From positions 1 through 28,743 of the forward strand of contig JBNGIS010019979.1 in the NCBI GenBank assembly GCA_049999725.1: a stretch of 28,743 bases of DNA, in the 5' to 3' direction. Made by a program: the position numbers and the translations under genes. Shown here piece by piece: positions 1-8,497 of the stretch. The DNA is from Haplomitrium mnioides (taxonomy: Eukaryota; Marchantiophyta; Haplomitriopsida; Calobryales). Under the pieces are notes generated by a model, which saw only the letters and a program-made list of their open reading frames with translations, did no database searches and was not told the origin of the DNA. Numbering within the stretch: position 1 is the first letter of the stretch; each line of letters begins with the position of its first letter.

Positions 1-35
1 CTTCTCAGTCTTTCTTTAAGAATGTTGTACTTGTG

Positions 36-284
36 AGTTTGGATTCCTATGCGTGCATAGACTTTGGGGTGGAGTGTTCAGATGGTGAGTTCGGATTCCT
101 AGGCGCGCCTAGACTTTCGGGTGGAGTGTTCAGTTGGTGAGGTCGGATTCCTATACGCGCATAGACTTTGGGGTGGAGTGTTCACTTGTTGAGCTTATCT
201 TCCTTAGCGCGCTTAAACTTTGGAGTGGAGTGTTCACATGTTGAGCTTGGATTCCTATGCACGCATAGACTTTGGGGTGGAAGT
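36..284. repeat. 52-bp tandem array, five units, with palindromic cores
   Basis: Units start at 41, 93, 145, 197 and 249, an exact 52-bp spacing. Each holds a 14-bp palindrome or near-palindrome followed by ACTTTGGGGTGGAGTGTTCA or a variant. The core at 99-112, CTAGGCGCGCCTAG, is a perfect palindrome. The other cores are variants of CTATGCGCGCATAG. The same core, with different spacers, builds the arrays at 5051, 8057 and 10077. Confidence 0.9.
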
Positions 285-1004
285 CCACGCCTTCCAAAAG
301 TTCTACTTCTCTTGCATAACCCTTGAGCTTCTTCATACAAAGACAACCGCTTACAACTTTGTTTGTACATAGGTCATAGACTCTTTTGTAGATCTTGAGA
401 CCTTTGTTTGGTTGAATCAAGTCTAAAACTTGAACATGTTTATTGTTTACAATCTTAATGCAATCTCCTAAGCTACTACCTTTTTTATTCAGAACTATGA
501 TATGTTTTTGTATATGCTTTGTTGAACTATGAAATATTTTTAATTGCTGGAACCTTTTTGAAAGCCTACATTCACTTTTGATTGCATGGATTTTCAACTG
601 CAACTGAAAGCTTCCTTTCTTCTTGACATTTTAATTAAAGCTCCTAAATTGATGCAATGTTTCTTTTTCTTTGTTTTTGTGTTTACCATTACAAACTCAT
701 TCCATTGACTTCTAGTCCCCTTAGGCTTTTTCTTTGTGTTTTGTAATATTTTTCCGACAAAAAAGTTCAAAAAAACACAATGTCTACGCGCGCATCAAGT
801 TTGTGCAATCAAACATATTTCAAAATAGTTTCTTGTGACGTGTATTTAAACTTTTAGGCTAAGAATTGTAACCAATAATAAATGAAATTTTTTGATGAAA
901 ACCTACCGTAATTTTTATAATTTTAAGCAAATTTCAGTTTTCCAATGTTTTCATAAAAACTAGTAATATTGATTGATTTTGCATAACAAAATTGACTTTT
1001 TCTC

Positions 1005-1104
1005 NNNNNNNNNNNNNNNNNNNNNNNNNNNNNNNNNNNNNNNNNNNNNNNNNNNNNNNNNNNNNNNNNNNNNNNNNNNNNNNNNNNNNNNNNNNNNNNN
1101 NNNN
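1005..1104. other. assembly gap (100 N)
   Basis: Exactly 100 N, a conventional placeholder for a gap of unknown size. The two flanks do not repeat one another. The gap lies inside copy R1, about 165 bp from its terminus. Confidence 0.99.
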
Positions 1105-1245
1105 CTATTATGCTTGCTGAAACAACCAAAAACAAACCCAAAAAACTCATGTACTTTTGTTTTTAAAAATTAACCTCGTTTTTTTATGTTTTTTGATATG
1201 AAAAATCACAATTTTTCTCAAAATAAAAAGTTCATGTTTTGAGTA

Positions 1246-1269
1246 GCCTGTTCTTGGTTCGAAGTAGCG
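1246..1269 (-). repeat. terminal sequence of copy R1
   Basis: Read on the minus strand this begins CGCTACTTCGAACCAAGAAC, against CACTACTATGAACCAAGAAC at 7323. Over 24 bp, 20 positions match. The integrase homology of the host element starts within four bases of this boundary, which supports it being the true end. The adjacent triplet on the minus strand is AGC, the same triplet that precedes the terminus at 7323. Confidence 0.55.
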
Positions 1270-1272
1270 GCT

Positions 1273-2240
1273 GCCACCTATAGTTTATTGCAGACACGGT
1301 ATTGGTGGAGGGGCATGAACACTGATATGCAGCAGTGGGTAGCCAAGTGTGGTGTGTGATCAAGTTTGAGCACTGTTTAATGCTCCCACTCCTTAGTTGC
1401 AGCCACTACCGATCATGGGTTTTGGATATCGTTGGAGTTTGGATTTTGCAGGTCCCTTGCCTTTGACCCAGAAGCACAATCGATATGTGTTGGTGATGGT
1501 GGAGTATTTCTCCAAGTGGATTGAGTTGGTAGCCTTGCCAAACAAGACCAATAGAGGAGTGGCTGTCACTTTCTTGGACCAAGTTCTCAATTATTTTGGA
1601 GCACCCGCTGAAGTGTTGAGAGATCAGGGTACAGAATTTCGAGGTGAGTTTGAAGTTTTGTGTGAGCAAGCTCTCATTGATCACCGTACTATGTCTAGGG
1701 ACCATCTTGAGGCAGATGGGTTGGTTGAGCGAGTGGTTCAGATGGTGAAGAGAGCACTGCACAAGTATGGTTTGCAAACTAGTCATCATGAGGGTTGGGA
1801 TCTCCGGTTATAGTGGCTTGCGATAGGCTACAGATTCAGTAAGTAGGCATCCTTGGCATCTTTTTCACCTTATTTTATGTTATATGGGAGGAAACTTGAT
1901 TTACCCTCCTCTATTCGACATAATGTTACCATGGTTGTGGATCTAGATGATCTCGATGTTTGGGTGCAAGTGTGTTCAGATAGAGCTTGAGTGTTTGAGA
2001 GGGTCATGCCCATGGCGTTCGACAACCTTGCCATTGCTCAACACAGTGATACTTTACGATATGCTACCATACGTGGAGGTGAATATTGCACTAGGATTTG
2101 GAGGTTTCATCCTGGTGATTATGTTTATTTGCAGTAGACAACATCCACAACATTTGATGTCACTATTGTGCACTGAATTCTGCAAGTACGTAAGTTACTG
2201 CCTTCGGGAGTTTTGTAGCTAGAGGGACATGATGGCATGG
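1273..2240 (+). pseudogene. Ty3/gypsy integrase remnant of element I
   Basis: Integrase joins the cDNA copy of the element into host DNA. The zinc-binding tail is visible as YWWRGM (1300-1317) and KCGV (1345-1356). A slip in a short GT run then breaks the frame just before the last cysteine. The core is open at 1397-1813 and keeps all three catalytic acids: the Asp of DFAGP at 1442, the Asp of DQGTEF at 1622, and the Glu of LVERVV at 1727. The last two have 34 residues between them, close to the DD35E rule. After a stop at 1813 the C-terminal domain continues in other frames, with FMLYGR, LDLPSSIRH, then MVVDLDD (about 1931) and WRFHPGDYVYLQ (about 2097-2135). At least three frame breaks or stops make it non-functional. 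The C-terminal part is matched on the minus strand at 11966-12370. Confidence 0.9.
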
Positions 2241-2479
2241 TTTGGAAGGATCATGTGCGCAATTGTGCACCTTGTCACCTTCCAAACATCGATGGCACTA
2301 TGAATCCCAACGTGGCACGAGTTTCTACAGGTTTGAAGTGTATGTTGTGTGGTTATTCTAAGGGAGCAGCCACTATGTTGATTTGTGACAGATGTTCTAG
2401 AGGATGGCATGTGTCATGTTTGACGCCTCTATTAGCTACTATTCTTGGTGGATCATGGGTTTTCCCTCACTGTTCATAG
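2237..2479 (+). pseudogene. PHD-type zinc finger at the 3' end of the element I pol region
   Basis: PHD fingers bind histone H3 tails and are common in chromatin proteins. The 80-residue frame reads CMLCG, then MLICDRCSRGWHVSCL, then WVFPHC over 2339-2473. This gives the C-x2-C, x11, C-x2-C, x4, H-x2-C ligands of a PHD finger, with the usual Trp before the histidine and before the last pair. Seven of the eight ligands are present. The seventh in order is Phe where W-x-C-P-x-C is expected, a change reachable by one base. It follows the integrase directly, where chromoviruses would carry a chromodomain, so a role in targeting integration is plausible but inferred. The related copy on the minus strand has lost this segment. 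Confidence 0.75.
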
Positions 2480-2650
2480 AACAATTAGTTTCTATTGAGT
2501 TCTAGGGTTGGTATAGATTATAGGAGGTGAACGATGGGGCTCCATTGCACTCGACCTCCTAGTCTTTGCATCAATAGGTGTATATCAATTTTCTAGGAGA
2601 TAGATGGCTAGCTAGTGTTAGGGGACCTAACCACTAACTAGGGGAGAGAT
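2480..2650 (+). other. noncoding leader to the 3' LTR with polypurine tract
   Basis: No reading frame is evident. The stretch is well matched by the minus-strand sequence between the integrase end and the LTR at 11910-12010. It ends in the purine run AGGGGAGAG (2640-2648) two bases before the LTR, as expected of a plus-strand primer site. Confidence 0.65.
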
Positions 2651-3177
2651 TGTGAGGTCTCATGCATTGCATGCACATGAGACTCAATTGTGTGTTATTC
2701 TCTGTTATATGTTTGTAGATGTCATGGAATGTGTGTAGATGATGTAGTTGTGTAAGCGATGTGTATGTGCACAATAATTGTCACAACATTCCATGTAGTT
2801 TTCTATTTTTAGACATTTTGAGTTTTTCGTCTTTTTGTGTTTTAGTATATAAGGCCATGTACTCTCATCGAAAGGTTATCTTTTGATGTCATTTTACTGA
2901 TTGTATGAACCAAGAGGAGAGATGTGGTATTGCAGTTCTTGGAGAAGCATGGATTCCTTGTGAGCAAAGATGCACTAGTTTTGATAGCAGAAGATCAACA
3001 ACACACATATTTGGAATTTCTTCGAGAAGGTATCACTTGAAGAAAAGCTATTGTGGGGTCTCATGCATTTTATGCGCATGAGACTCAATTGTGTGTCGTT
3101 CTATATTATATTTCTGTAGATGTCATAGAGTGTGTGTGGACGATGTAGTTGTGTAAGCGATGTGTATGCGCACGACA
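2651..3177 (+). repeat. 3' LTR of element I copy 1
   Basis: It begins TGT directly after a purine tract and ends ACA at 3177, where the flanking copia-type gag frame resumes. The minus-strand LTR at 11394-11909 matches along its length. The first 126 bp (2651-2776) are repeated as the last 126 bp (3052-3177), and the other copy shows the same arrangement. Each of these subunits opens with an 8-bp inverted repeat, GTCTCATG with CATGAGAC (2657-2683 and 3058-3084). Confidence 0.8.
2846..2854 (+). promoter_or_regulatory. TATA box of the element I LTR
   Basis: TATATAAGG lies about 195 bp into the LTR and is conserved with its flanks (GGCCATGTACTCTCATCGAA) in the second LTR at 11705-11713. Confidence 0.65.
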
Positions 3178-3562
3178 GTTGTGAGGTAATCTTGAAGAGT
3201 TCACTGTTGTATTTGGAAATTGAAGTGAAGTCTTGAACTCTAAGGTTTACCCAATTGTGTTTTTCCTTGGGCAAATGGATTGTCTTCGTATGGTCAAACT
3301 TGTCCTTTAGTTGATCCTACAGAGTTCAAGGATTTCTTTCAATAAGATACTGGATTTTGAGAGGATCAGTAAGATGATGCCTCAGAAAAACTAGTGCTTT
3401 TGCTTTTTGTTGTGCATTGATCTCTTTATCAGTTAGAATAGTTGTCTCTAATCTTGTAGAAACAAGGTGAGTTGTAGCATCCATTGACCATGAGAGATAA
3501 TTCTCTCCATCTATGGTCAATGGTTTGAAGTTGAGCTTTTCCATGGTTGTATTATAATGCAA
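3178..3562 (-). pseudogene. copia-type gag-like fragment
   Basis: Read from 3562 downward, a 78-residue frame carries MEKLNFKPLTIDGENYLSWS and KAKALVFLRHHLTDPLKIQY, a pattern typical of gag-like proteins of plant Ty1/copia elements. After a stop near 3326 the homology goes on with DQLKDKFDHTKTIHLPKEKH and RVQDFTSISKYNSELFKITS. It breaks off exactly where the LTR of element I copy 1 begins. The start is probably the Met of MEKLNF at about 3544. The rest of this copia element is not found on the far side, where copy R1 and the window edge intervene. Confidence 0.75.
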
Positions 3563-4710
3563 GGATTAGTAATTCAATGCTCAAGATATGAAATAGTAAA
3601 TGCTAAAATTACAGACAAATTTTGTTGCTAAAAATTAAATTGATATCTTATTTTCAGTATTGAGTATAGCTCAAATGTATTTAAGACGTGTTTTTTCTAT
3701 GACATATTTGCTGTAGACAAAGTATAAATTGGTTTTTTGTTGCAATTTAACATTGATTTAGCATTCTCCAATCATGAGTTTGTAATTCTAGAATGTCTTA
3801 GCAATAATTTTATCTCCATGTATCTTCAACAAATCTCAATTCAATATTTTGCTTATGAATTATGTGTAATTTCTTCAGATTCTACAATTGTATGTCTTCA
3901 ATCTTCAAATCCTTGCTTTACAATGCCAATTGCTAATGAGCCTTCCCTGCTCACTTGTATTCTTCAGCTATGTTGCTCTTTGTGTGCACTCATTCTTCAA
4001 TTTTAGGTTGTCTTCTCTAACAACATATTACAATTACTCTTGCAACAAGGTACTTTATTTTCTTGTTATTTTGGATAATGGTGTATTGTGTTCTCCTTCA
4101 AGCAATTCAATTTTTTTAATGCTATGTGTGATGATTGTGAGACCATTGAACTGAGCCACATTTCATTAGTGCTAGACACTTCAAGTTTTTGTCGAGTTGT
4201 AGTGTTCAAGTATTCTTCTCTAGTTTTAGGTCTTCATAGAGTTGCTCACAATCTGCTCAAACATTATGTGCAATGCTTTGTTATCGTTTCTATCCCCTCA
4301 CAAAGTCTTGCAACTCTATATGTTCTTTCAATTTTTCAGGGTTGGAGCTCTTTGGTTTGCTTCGTCGACTTATTTTCCAACAAACCTTCTTCAAGCTATT
4401 AAAATAATCTTCTCTAAAATTGCCTTCTTTGTTTCTTTCAAGTAGTTGGTTTCAAGCTTTTGTTTCTACATAATCATGTTTAGGTTTCATTGGAGTTTGC
4501 TTCTCCAATTTATTCACAAATAGAGCTTTGAGATGTTTTCTTCTTTGATTTGTTCTCTCTTTGATATTCTTTTGCCTTCAATTTATTGTTCTTTGATCTA
4601 ATGTTATATGATCTACTATTCTTTGACAAGCATATTGCTAGGAAAACAAACTTATGTGATGTGCTCCCTTCTTTTATTTGTTCAGATTTTTGCTTTTATT
4701 TCAGATTTCA
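3563..4710. other. AT-rich stretch without recognisable gene
   Basis: The plus strand is rich in T and in TTCTTC-like runs. Several open frames of 66-104 codons exist but none has a recognisable domain and they overlap one another. The first hundred bases could be the leader of the copia-type gag. I see no terminal repeats. Confidence 0.5.
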
Positions 4711-5050
4711 TGCTCCAATAGACATGATACCACGACAAACTTATTATTTGAAAAATAATAGAAAATATGAGGAAAAGCCTAAGTAGGCCAAGAGTTAGAG
4801 GAATCAATTTGGAGTTTCAGGTACAAAATCTTCATTAAACAAACATTGCGGGGAGTTTAGAGCTCGTTTTAGAAGTCCAAGAAAGAAGGGAGCTTTAATT
4901 ATGCTTCAAAGTCGAGACGTATATAGGGTTCAAGAATTCAAAAATGACTAAAATTCAGAAATCCATATGCACAAAGGAGTTAGTAGTCTAAAGTAGAGAA
5001 TCTAGAGCAATCCAAACACAAGTTGGGTTAAAAAATTTGCATCATCAGGG

Positions 5051-5708
5051 TTTATGCAAATATAGGGTTCCAAACTCTAAATCAAAGCCCTTGCGTACAT
5101 AGGTTTCTAAGCTCCACATTAGGGTCTATATGTGTATGAGGTTTTGAGTTCTATATTGTGGCATACAAGGTACTGAGTTCCACAAGAGATTCTATGTGCG
5201 CAAAGGGTTCTGAGTTCTACATTAGAGTCTATGCACACAAAAAGTTTTAAGCTTCACATTAGAGTCTATGTGTACATAGGGTTTTGAGTTCTACATCTGA
5301 GTCTTTATCTGCATAAGGTTTTGAGTTCTGCATCATAGTCTATGTGCGCAAAAGATTTCAAGCTCTACATCATTGTCTATGCGCAAAGAAGGTTTTGAGC
5401 TCCATATTAGAGTCTATACCCACATAAGGTTTTGAGTTCTACATGAGAATCTATGCATGCTTAAGGTTCTAAGTTCCGCATCAAAGTCTATATATGCATA
5501 GGGTTCTAAGTTCTTTATCAAACCCTATGTGTGCTTAAGGTTTGGAATTTTGCAACAAAGTCCATATGTGCATAAGGTTATGAGTTCAGTATTAAAGTAC
5601 TTGGTCACAAGGGGTTACGAGCTCAGCAATAGAGCCTTAACGCATAGGGGGTTCCAAGTTCTGCATCAAAGTCAATGCTAGCAAAGGATTGAGTAGTCAA
5701 GGTGGGTA
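5051..5708. repeat. 37-bp tandem array A, about 18 units
   Basis: Unit starts fall at 5051, 5088, 5125, then 5154 after a short deletion, then every 37 bp from 5191 to 5672 without a slip. A unit reads roughly TCTATGYGCGCATAGGGTT, then YTGAGTTCTACATCAGAG. The first 15 bases are a near-palindrome. Most differences between units are C to T or G to A within the CG-rich core. Confidence 0.93.
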
Positions 5709-6340
5709 GAGGCTTCAACAATCCCAAAGCGCAATGCCAAAAAGTTCAGTAGTCAAAACACTTAAATGCTTCCAGCCAACGAGCAAGTAGAAAAGAATAT
5801 AGTAATATTTTTATCACAAATAGTTTAACAAACAAAATGAAGGTTTCTATTTTTGTTTTAAGTACATTCAAAGATGATAAGAATCAATTACGTGTAATTT
5901 ACACTAAAAATTTCAAGAGCATATTTAAATCCATCTCAACAAAAAGAAGTTACTTGAATAAAATACTCATATACTTTATGAAATATACCAAATATAAACT
6001 ACAACATAAGTTGCAAGCATGCTATAAGCAATATAGTAGAGAAATATTTATTTCAAAAATAGAATCATAAGTTGCTTTAATCACTAGTCTCCATTTTTTT
6101 CATAGTCAACTTCAAAAGATTCATTAAGATTCTCGTGCTTCCATTAGTGTTGATCACATTTTTTTATTCTATTTCAAACACATGAGAATGGATTACTTTC
6201 TGTCTCTTATATTCAAATAAAAAATCATGATGTAGTATCATCAACATATAATTTGGATTTGTGTTCCTTTTGTGGATGTTATTTTCTCTCAAAAATATTG
6301 TTCAAAAATGCATCTTCATCCTCACAAGCAGATCATTAAA
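5709..6340. other. spacer between array A and the minus-strand gene remnant
   Basis: A plus-strand frame at 5837-6070 is lysine-rich, low in complexity and unlike known proteins. From about 6200 the sequence begins to match copy B near 8430-8480. The minus strand past 6340 may hold the degraded 3' end of the gene. Confidence 0.45.
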
Positions 6341-7320
6341 CACGTACTTCTTCATCAAATGACAAAAGTTTGAGAACTTTTGCAATCCAAAATGGTCCGT
6401 TCTTTGGGGTGAGTGATGCAACAATACACATATACATTTTGGCTTTCACATCATGTAGGTTGCGGAGTTCGTAACCATATCTTGTTTGATGTGAAACGAT
6501 TCCTGCTTGCAATCTTCATGCTTTATTATAGCTTGCTTGATATAAGCAAAATATACGTTAAAATGAAGCCTCTTCCTCTGGTTGGTGAACATCAACTTGA
6601 GAAGATACATCAATGTTTTGAGAATCACTACAAAATTTTGTAGATTAAAATGTTGGAAACGTGAATTCTGTTTGAGTCCTCTTTACTTTCTTTCAATGAT
6701 GTATATTGCAATTTTGTGTTGGGTAAGAAAACTCATTCCATCGTTGAATGTGAGAATCTATAAAGAACTTATAGCAATTCTGACTTATATTAGCCTCAAT
6801 TGCAAAGACCACTTTGTCTACATCAACTTCTCTTGCTTCTTTATGAGATTGCTTGATAAAAAAATAAGCCTTCAATAGGACCAATATTGTACTTAGAATT
6901 TCTTTGCCCACTTTTGGTAGACACTTGAGGTGATAAATACCATCCAAAGGTAACCAAATTAATATGTGAAAATTATTTGCTCCAAATCTTTCCATCCAAG
7001 TCACTCAACTTGAACTTGAATTGTTGATTAAAGGTTATATTATTAATCTTTCAAACCAATGAGAGATATTGTTGCATAAACAATTTGAAATCCCAAGTCT
7101 CATATAGAAGAGTTACTTGTAGTTTTGGAATATAGAACAATTGTAGTGTCTTACTAAGACTCATTGTCGTAAAAGCCTTGACATGTTTTGATAATCAACT
7201 GAACATTTGATCATTGGTATGGCCAACCATGACAAACCCCACTTTGATTTTTTGAAAGACATTCTTGGAAATCAAGTGACTAAGATACCCAAACAAAATA
7301 GAATTCTTATTTTCTTAATA
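6340..7320 (-). pseudogene. DUF7869-type gene remnant in copy A
   Basis: Reading down the minus strand, ENKN (7303-7314) and ILFGYLSHLISKNVF lead to VGFVMVGHTNDQMF (7201-7242), the signature segment of plant DUF7869 proteins, where families typically show VGHTHxDID. Three to four residues of that motif are deleted. Further on, a frame at 6693-7004 matches copy B (WLPLDGIYHLKCLPKV, then LLKAYFFIK). Near 6360-6500 comes HDVKAKMYMCIVAS followed by GPFWIAKVLKLLSFDEE, which I take as the C-terminal module of these proteins. Stops and frame shifts occur throughout. The gene is cut on its 5' side at the terminus of copy B. Function of the family is unknown to me. Its Asp-, Glu- and His-rich motifs could suit a nuclease or transposase, but that is inference. 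Confidence 0.7.
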
Positions 7321-7322
7321 GC

Positions 7323-7346
7323 CACTACTATGAACCAAGAACAAGC
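7323..7346 (+). repeat. left terminal sequence of copy B
   Basis: CACTACTATGAACCAAGAAC and four more bases match the inverted end of copy R1 at 1246-1269 (20 of 24). To its left is the disrupted ENKN-coding sequence of copy A, so the boundary is marked both by homology and by a broken gene. Confidence 0.6.
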
Positions 7347-8056
7347 TATTCAAGACAAAAACTATATTTTATGTGATAAAAAAAATGTTTTCAAGTTCAA
7401 CAAATGGAAAAAAACAATGGTATTTTCCAAAGAAAAATTTATAAGAGTTTTTCTAATTGATTTTTGGTGATTTCAACAATCTTGTTAGATCAAGAAAAAA
7501 TATTTGTATGCAAAATTGATTGATGTTCTTAGTTTTTCTGTGAAAACGTTGAAAATCTCAAAGTTAATCAAAAGTCCATTTTTTTTTGTTTCACAAGAAC
7601 TTGGATTACGGATAGAATGCATTCCAAAGCCATACATTTCAAACAATTGTCAAAATTAAGTCATTTTAAAACAATTTTTGTAGTACAAACTTTATGCGCA
7701 CATAGACATGATGTCACTACAAACCTGTTATTTGAAAAATAAACAAAAAACTTGGAGAAAAGCCTAAACAAATGAGGAGTGTGGGGAATTGGTTTGGAGT
7801 CTCAAGGCACAAAAGCTTTAAAAACCAAACCTTGTAGGGAATTCAAAACTCTACTTTGAAGTCCAGGCAAGAAAGGGGCTTTCAATTTTGCTTGAAAATA
7901 CATGGACATGAGGGTTTAGTAATCAGGTTTTGCAAGGGCTTAGCAATTCAAAAGCGCATAAAATTCAAAAATCTATATGCGCAAAGGAGTCAATAGTCAA
8001 AATCAAAAAGGCTAATGCAACCCAACAAGTAGTAGGTTTAGAAATTTACATCAGAG
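7347..8056. other. subterminal region of copy B
   Basis: There is no credible gene; the frame at 7207-7470 is antisense to the copy A gene and then runs into this region. Bases 7509-7555 and 7690-7705 match copy R1 inverted. From about 7695 the sequence matches copy A. An isolated palindromic core, TTATGCGCACATAG, lies near 7691. Confidence 0.55.
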
Positions 8057-8400
8057 TCTAATTATGCAGGGTGTTCTAAGTTTGGGATTAGAGTCTCTAT
8101 GAACAAAGGGTTATGAGTTCCACATCAAAGTGTTGGCTCTTATAAGGCTATAAGTTCCACATCTAAGTCTTTGCACACATAAAATTACAAGTTCCACAAT
8201 AGAGGCTATGTGCATACAAGGCTCCAACTTTTGCATCAAAGTCTATGTGCACATAGAGTTCAGAGTTCTATATTAGAGTTTATGTTCTGTAATAAAGACT
8301 ATGCATACAAAGGGTATTAGTTCCACATTAGATTCTATACACGCATAGGGCTCCAAGTTCTAGATCAAAGTCTATGCACACTTAGGGTTCCAATTGGTTT
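8057..8400. repeat. 37-bp tandem array B, about 10 units
   Basis: Unit starts are 8057, 8094, 8131, 8168, 8205, 8242, 8279, 8298, 8334 and 8371. Spacing is 37 bp except for one unit cut to 19 bp and one of 36 bp. The unit is the same as in array A, and the position relative to the minus-strand gene is the same. Confidence 0.92.
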
Positions 8401-8497
8401 TTTTTGTGAGAAAAAATTTTGAAAGAGAGAATCATGATGTGTGCTACACCAAATGTATAAATATGTAATTTGGATTTGCGTTTTCCTTATGTGGCAA

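Larger units (their letters stand above)
1..1269 (-). mobile_element. CACTA-like DNA-transposon copy R1, inverted, truncated by the window edge
   Basis: This is the reverse-oriented end of the family seen again at 7323-8400. Matching landmarks run in the same order and at similar spacing. A CG-rich palindrome followed by AAGTTTGT lies at 785-803 and matches the reverse complement of about 7690-7705. A block at 935-990 matches the reverse complement of 7509-7555. The end at 1246-1269 matches 7323-7346 at 20 of 24 positions. The T-rich stretch 600-760 resembles the reverse complement of 7740-7900. The copy ends inside the integrase reading frame of an LTR element, so it appears inserted there. 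Its other end and any gene lie left of the window. The sequence matches are seen directly; calling it a transposon is inference. Confidence 0.6.
1270..3177 (+). mobile_element. element I copy 1: 3' part of a Ty3/gypsy-type element (integrase, PHD finger, 3' LTR)
   Basis: From left to right this holds the integrase zinc-binding remnant, the integrase core and C-terminus, a PHD finger, a noncoding stretch ending in a purine run, and a 527-bp 3' LTR. Everything upstream (gag, protease, RT) is missing because copy R1 and the gap replace it. The integrase C-terminus, leader before the LTR and LTR are all closely matched on the minus strand at 11394-12370, which defines the family. The right flank is a copia-type gag reading frame that stops exactly at the LTR, so the element was inserted into that gag. 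Confidence 0.85.
4711..7322 (+). mobile_element. copy A of the DUF7869-bearing repeat family, interrupted by copy B
   Basis: From 4711 the sequence is colinear with copy B from about 7695: a shared leader (AGACATGAT and onward), a 37-bp array, a spacer, then the minus-strand gene. The offset is 2984 bp at the left edge and 2243-2249 bp across the gene, because the array and spacer are longer here. The terminal 370 bp present in copy B (7323-7694) is missing on the left. On the right the gene stops at 7315-7322, where the terminus of copy B begins, so B appears inserted in A. Confidence 0.65.

Noticed and set aside
151-603. 150-codon minus-strand frame, the longest at the left end
   Set aside because: Its C-terminal third is translated from the 52-bp array and its start lies in sequence shared with the noncoding subterminal DNA of copy B. 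No domain is recognisable.
923-1173. Frames on both strands that run through the first N gap
   Set aside because: They are open only because N codons were read as unknown residues.
3737-4445. Overlapping plus-strand frames with many hydrophobic residues, resembling membrane segments
   Set aside because: The hydrophobic look follows from T-rich DNA; the frames overlap in different phases and have no homologous order.
5051-5708. CRISPR-like regular array
   Set aside because: The 37-bp units are contiguous without unique spacers and the context is a plant genome; it is a tandem repeat.
7717-7736. CACTACAAACC, which looks like a classical CACTA transposon end
   Set aside because: Copy A is homologous to copy B on both sides of this place, so it is internal to the shared unit and not a terminus.
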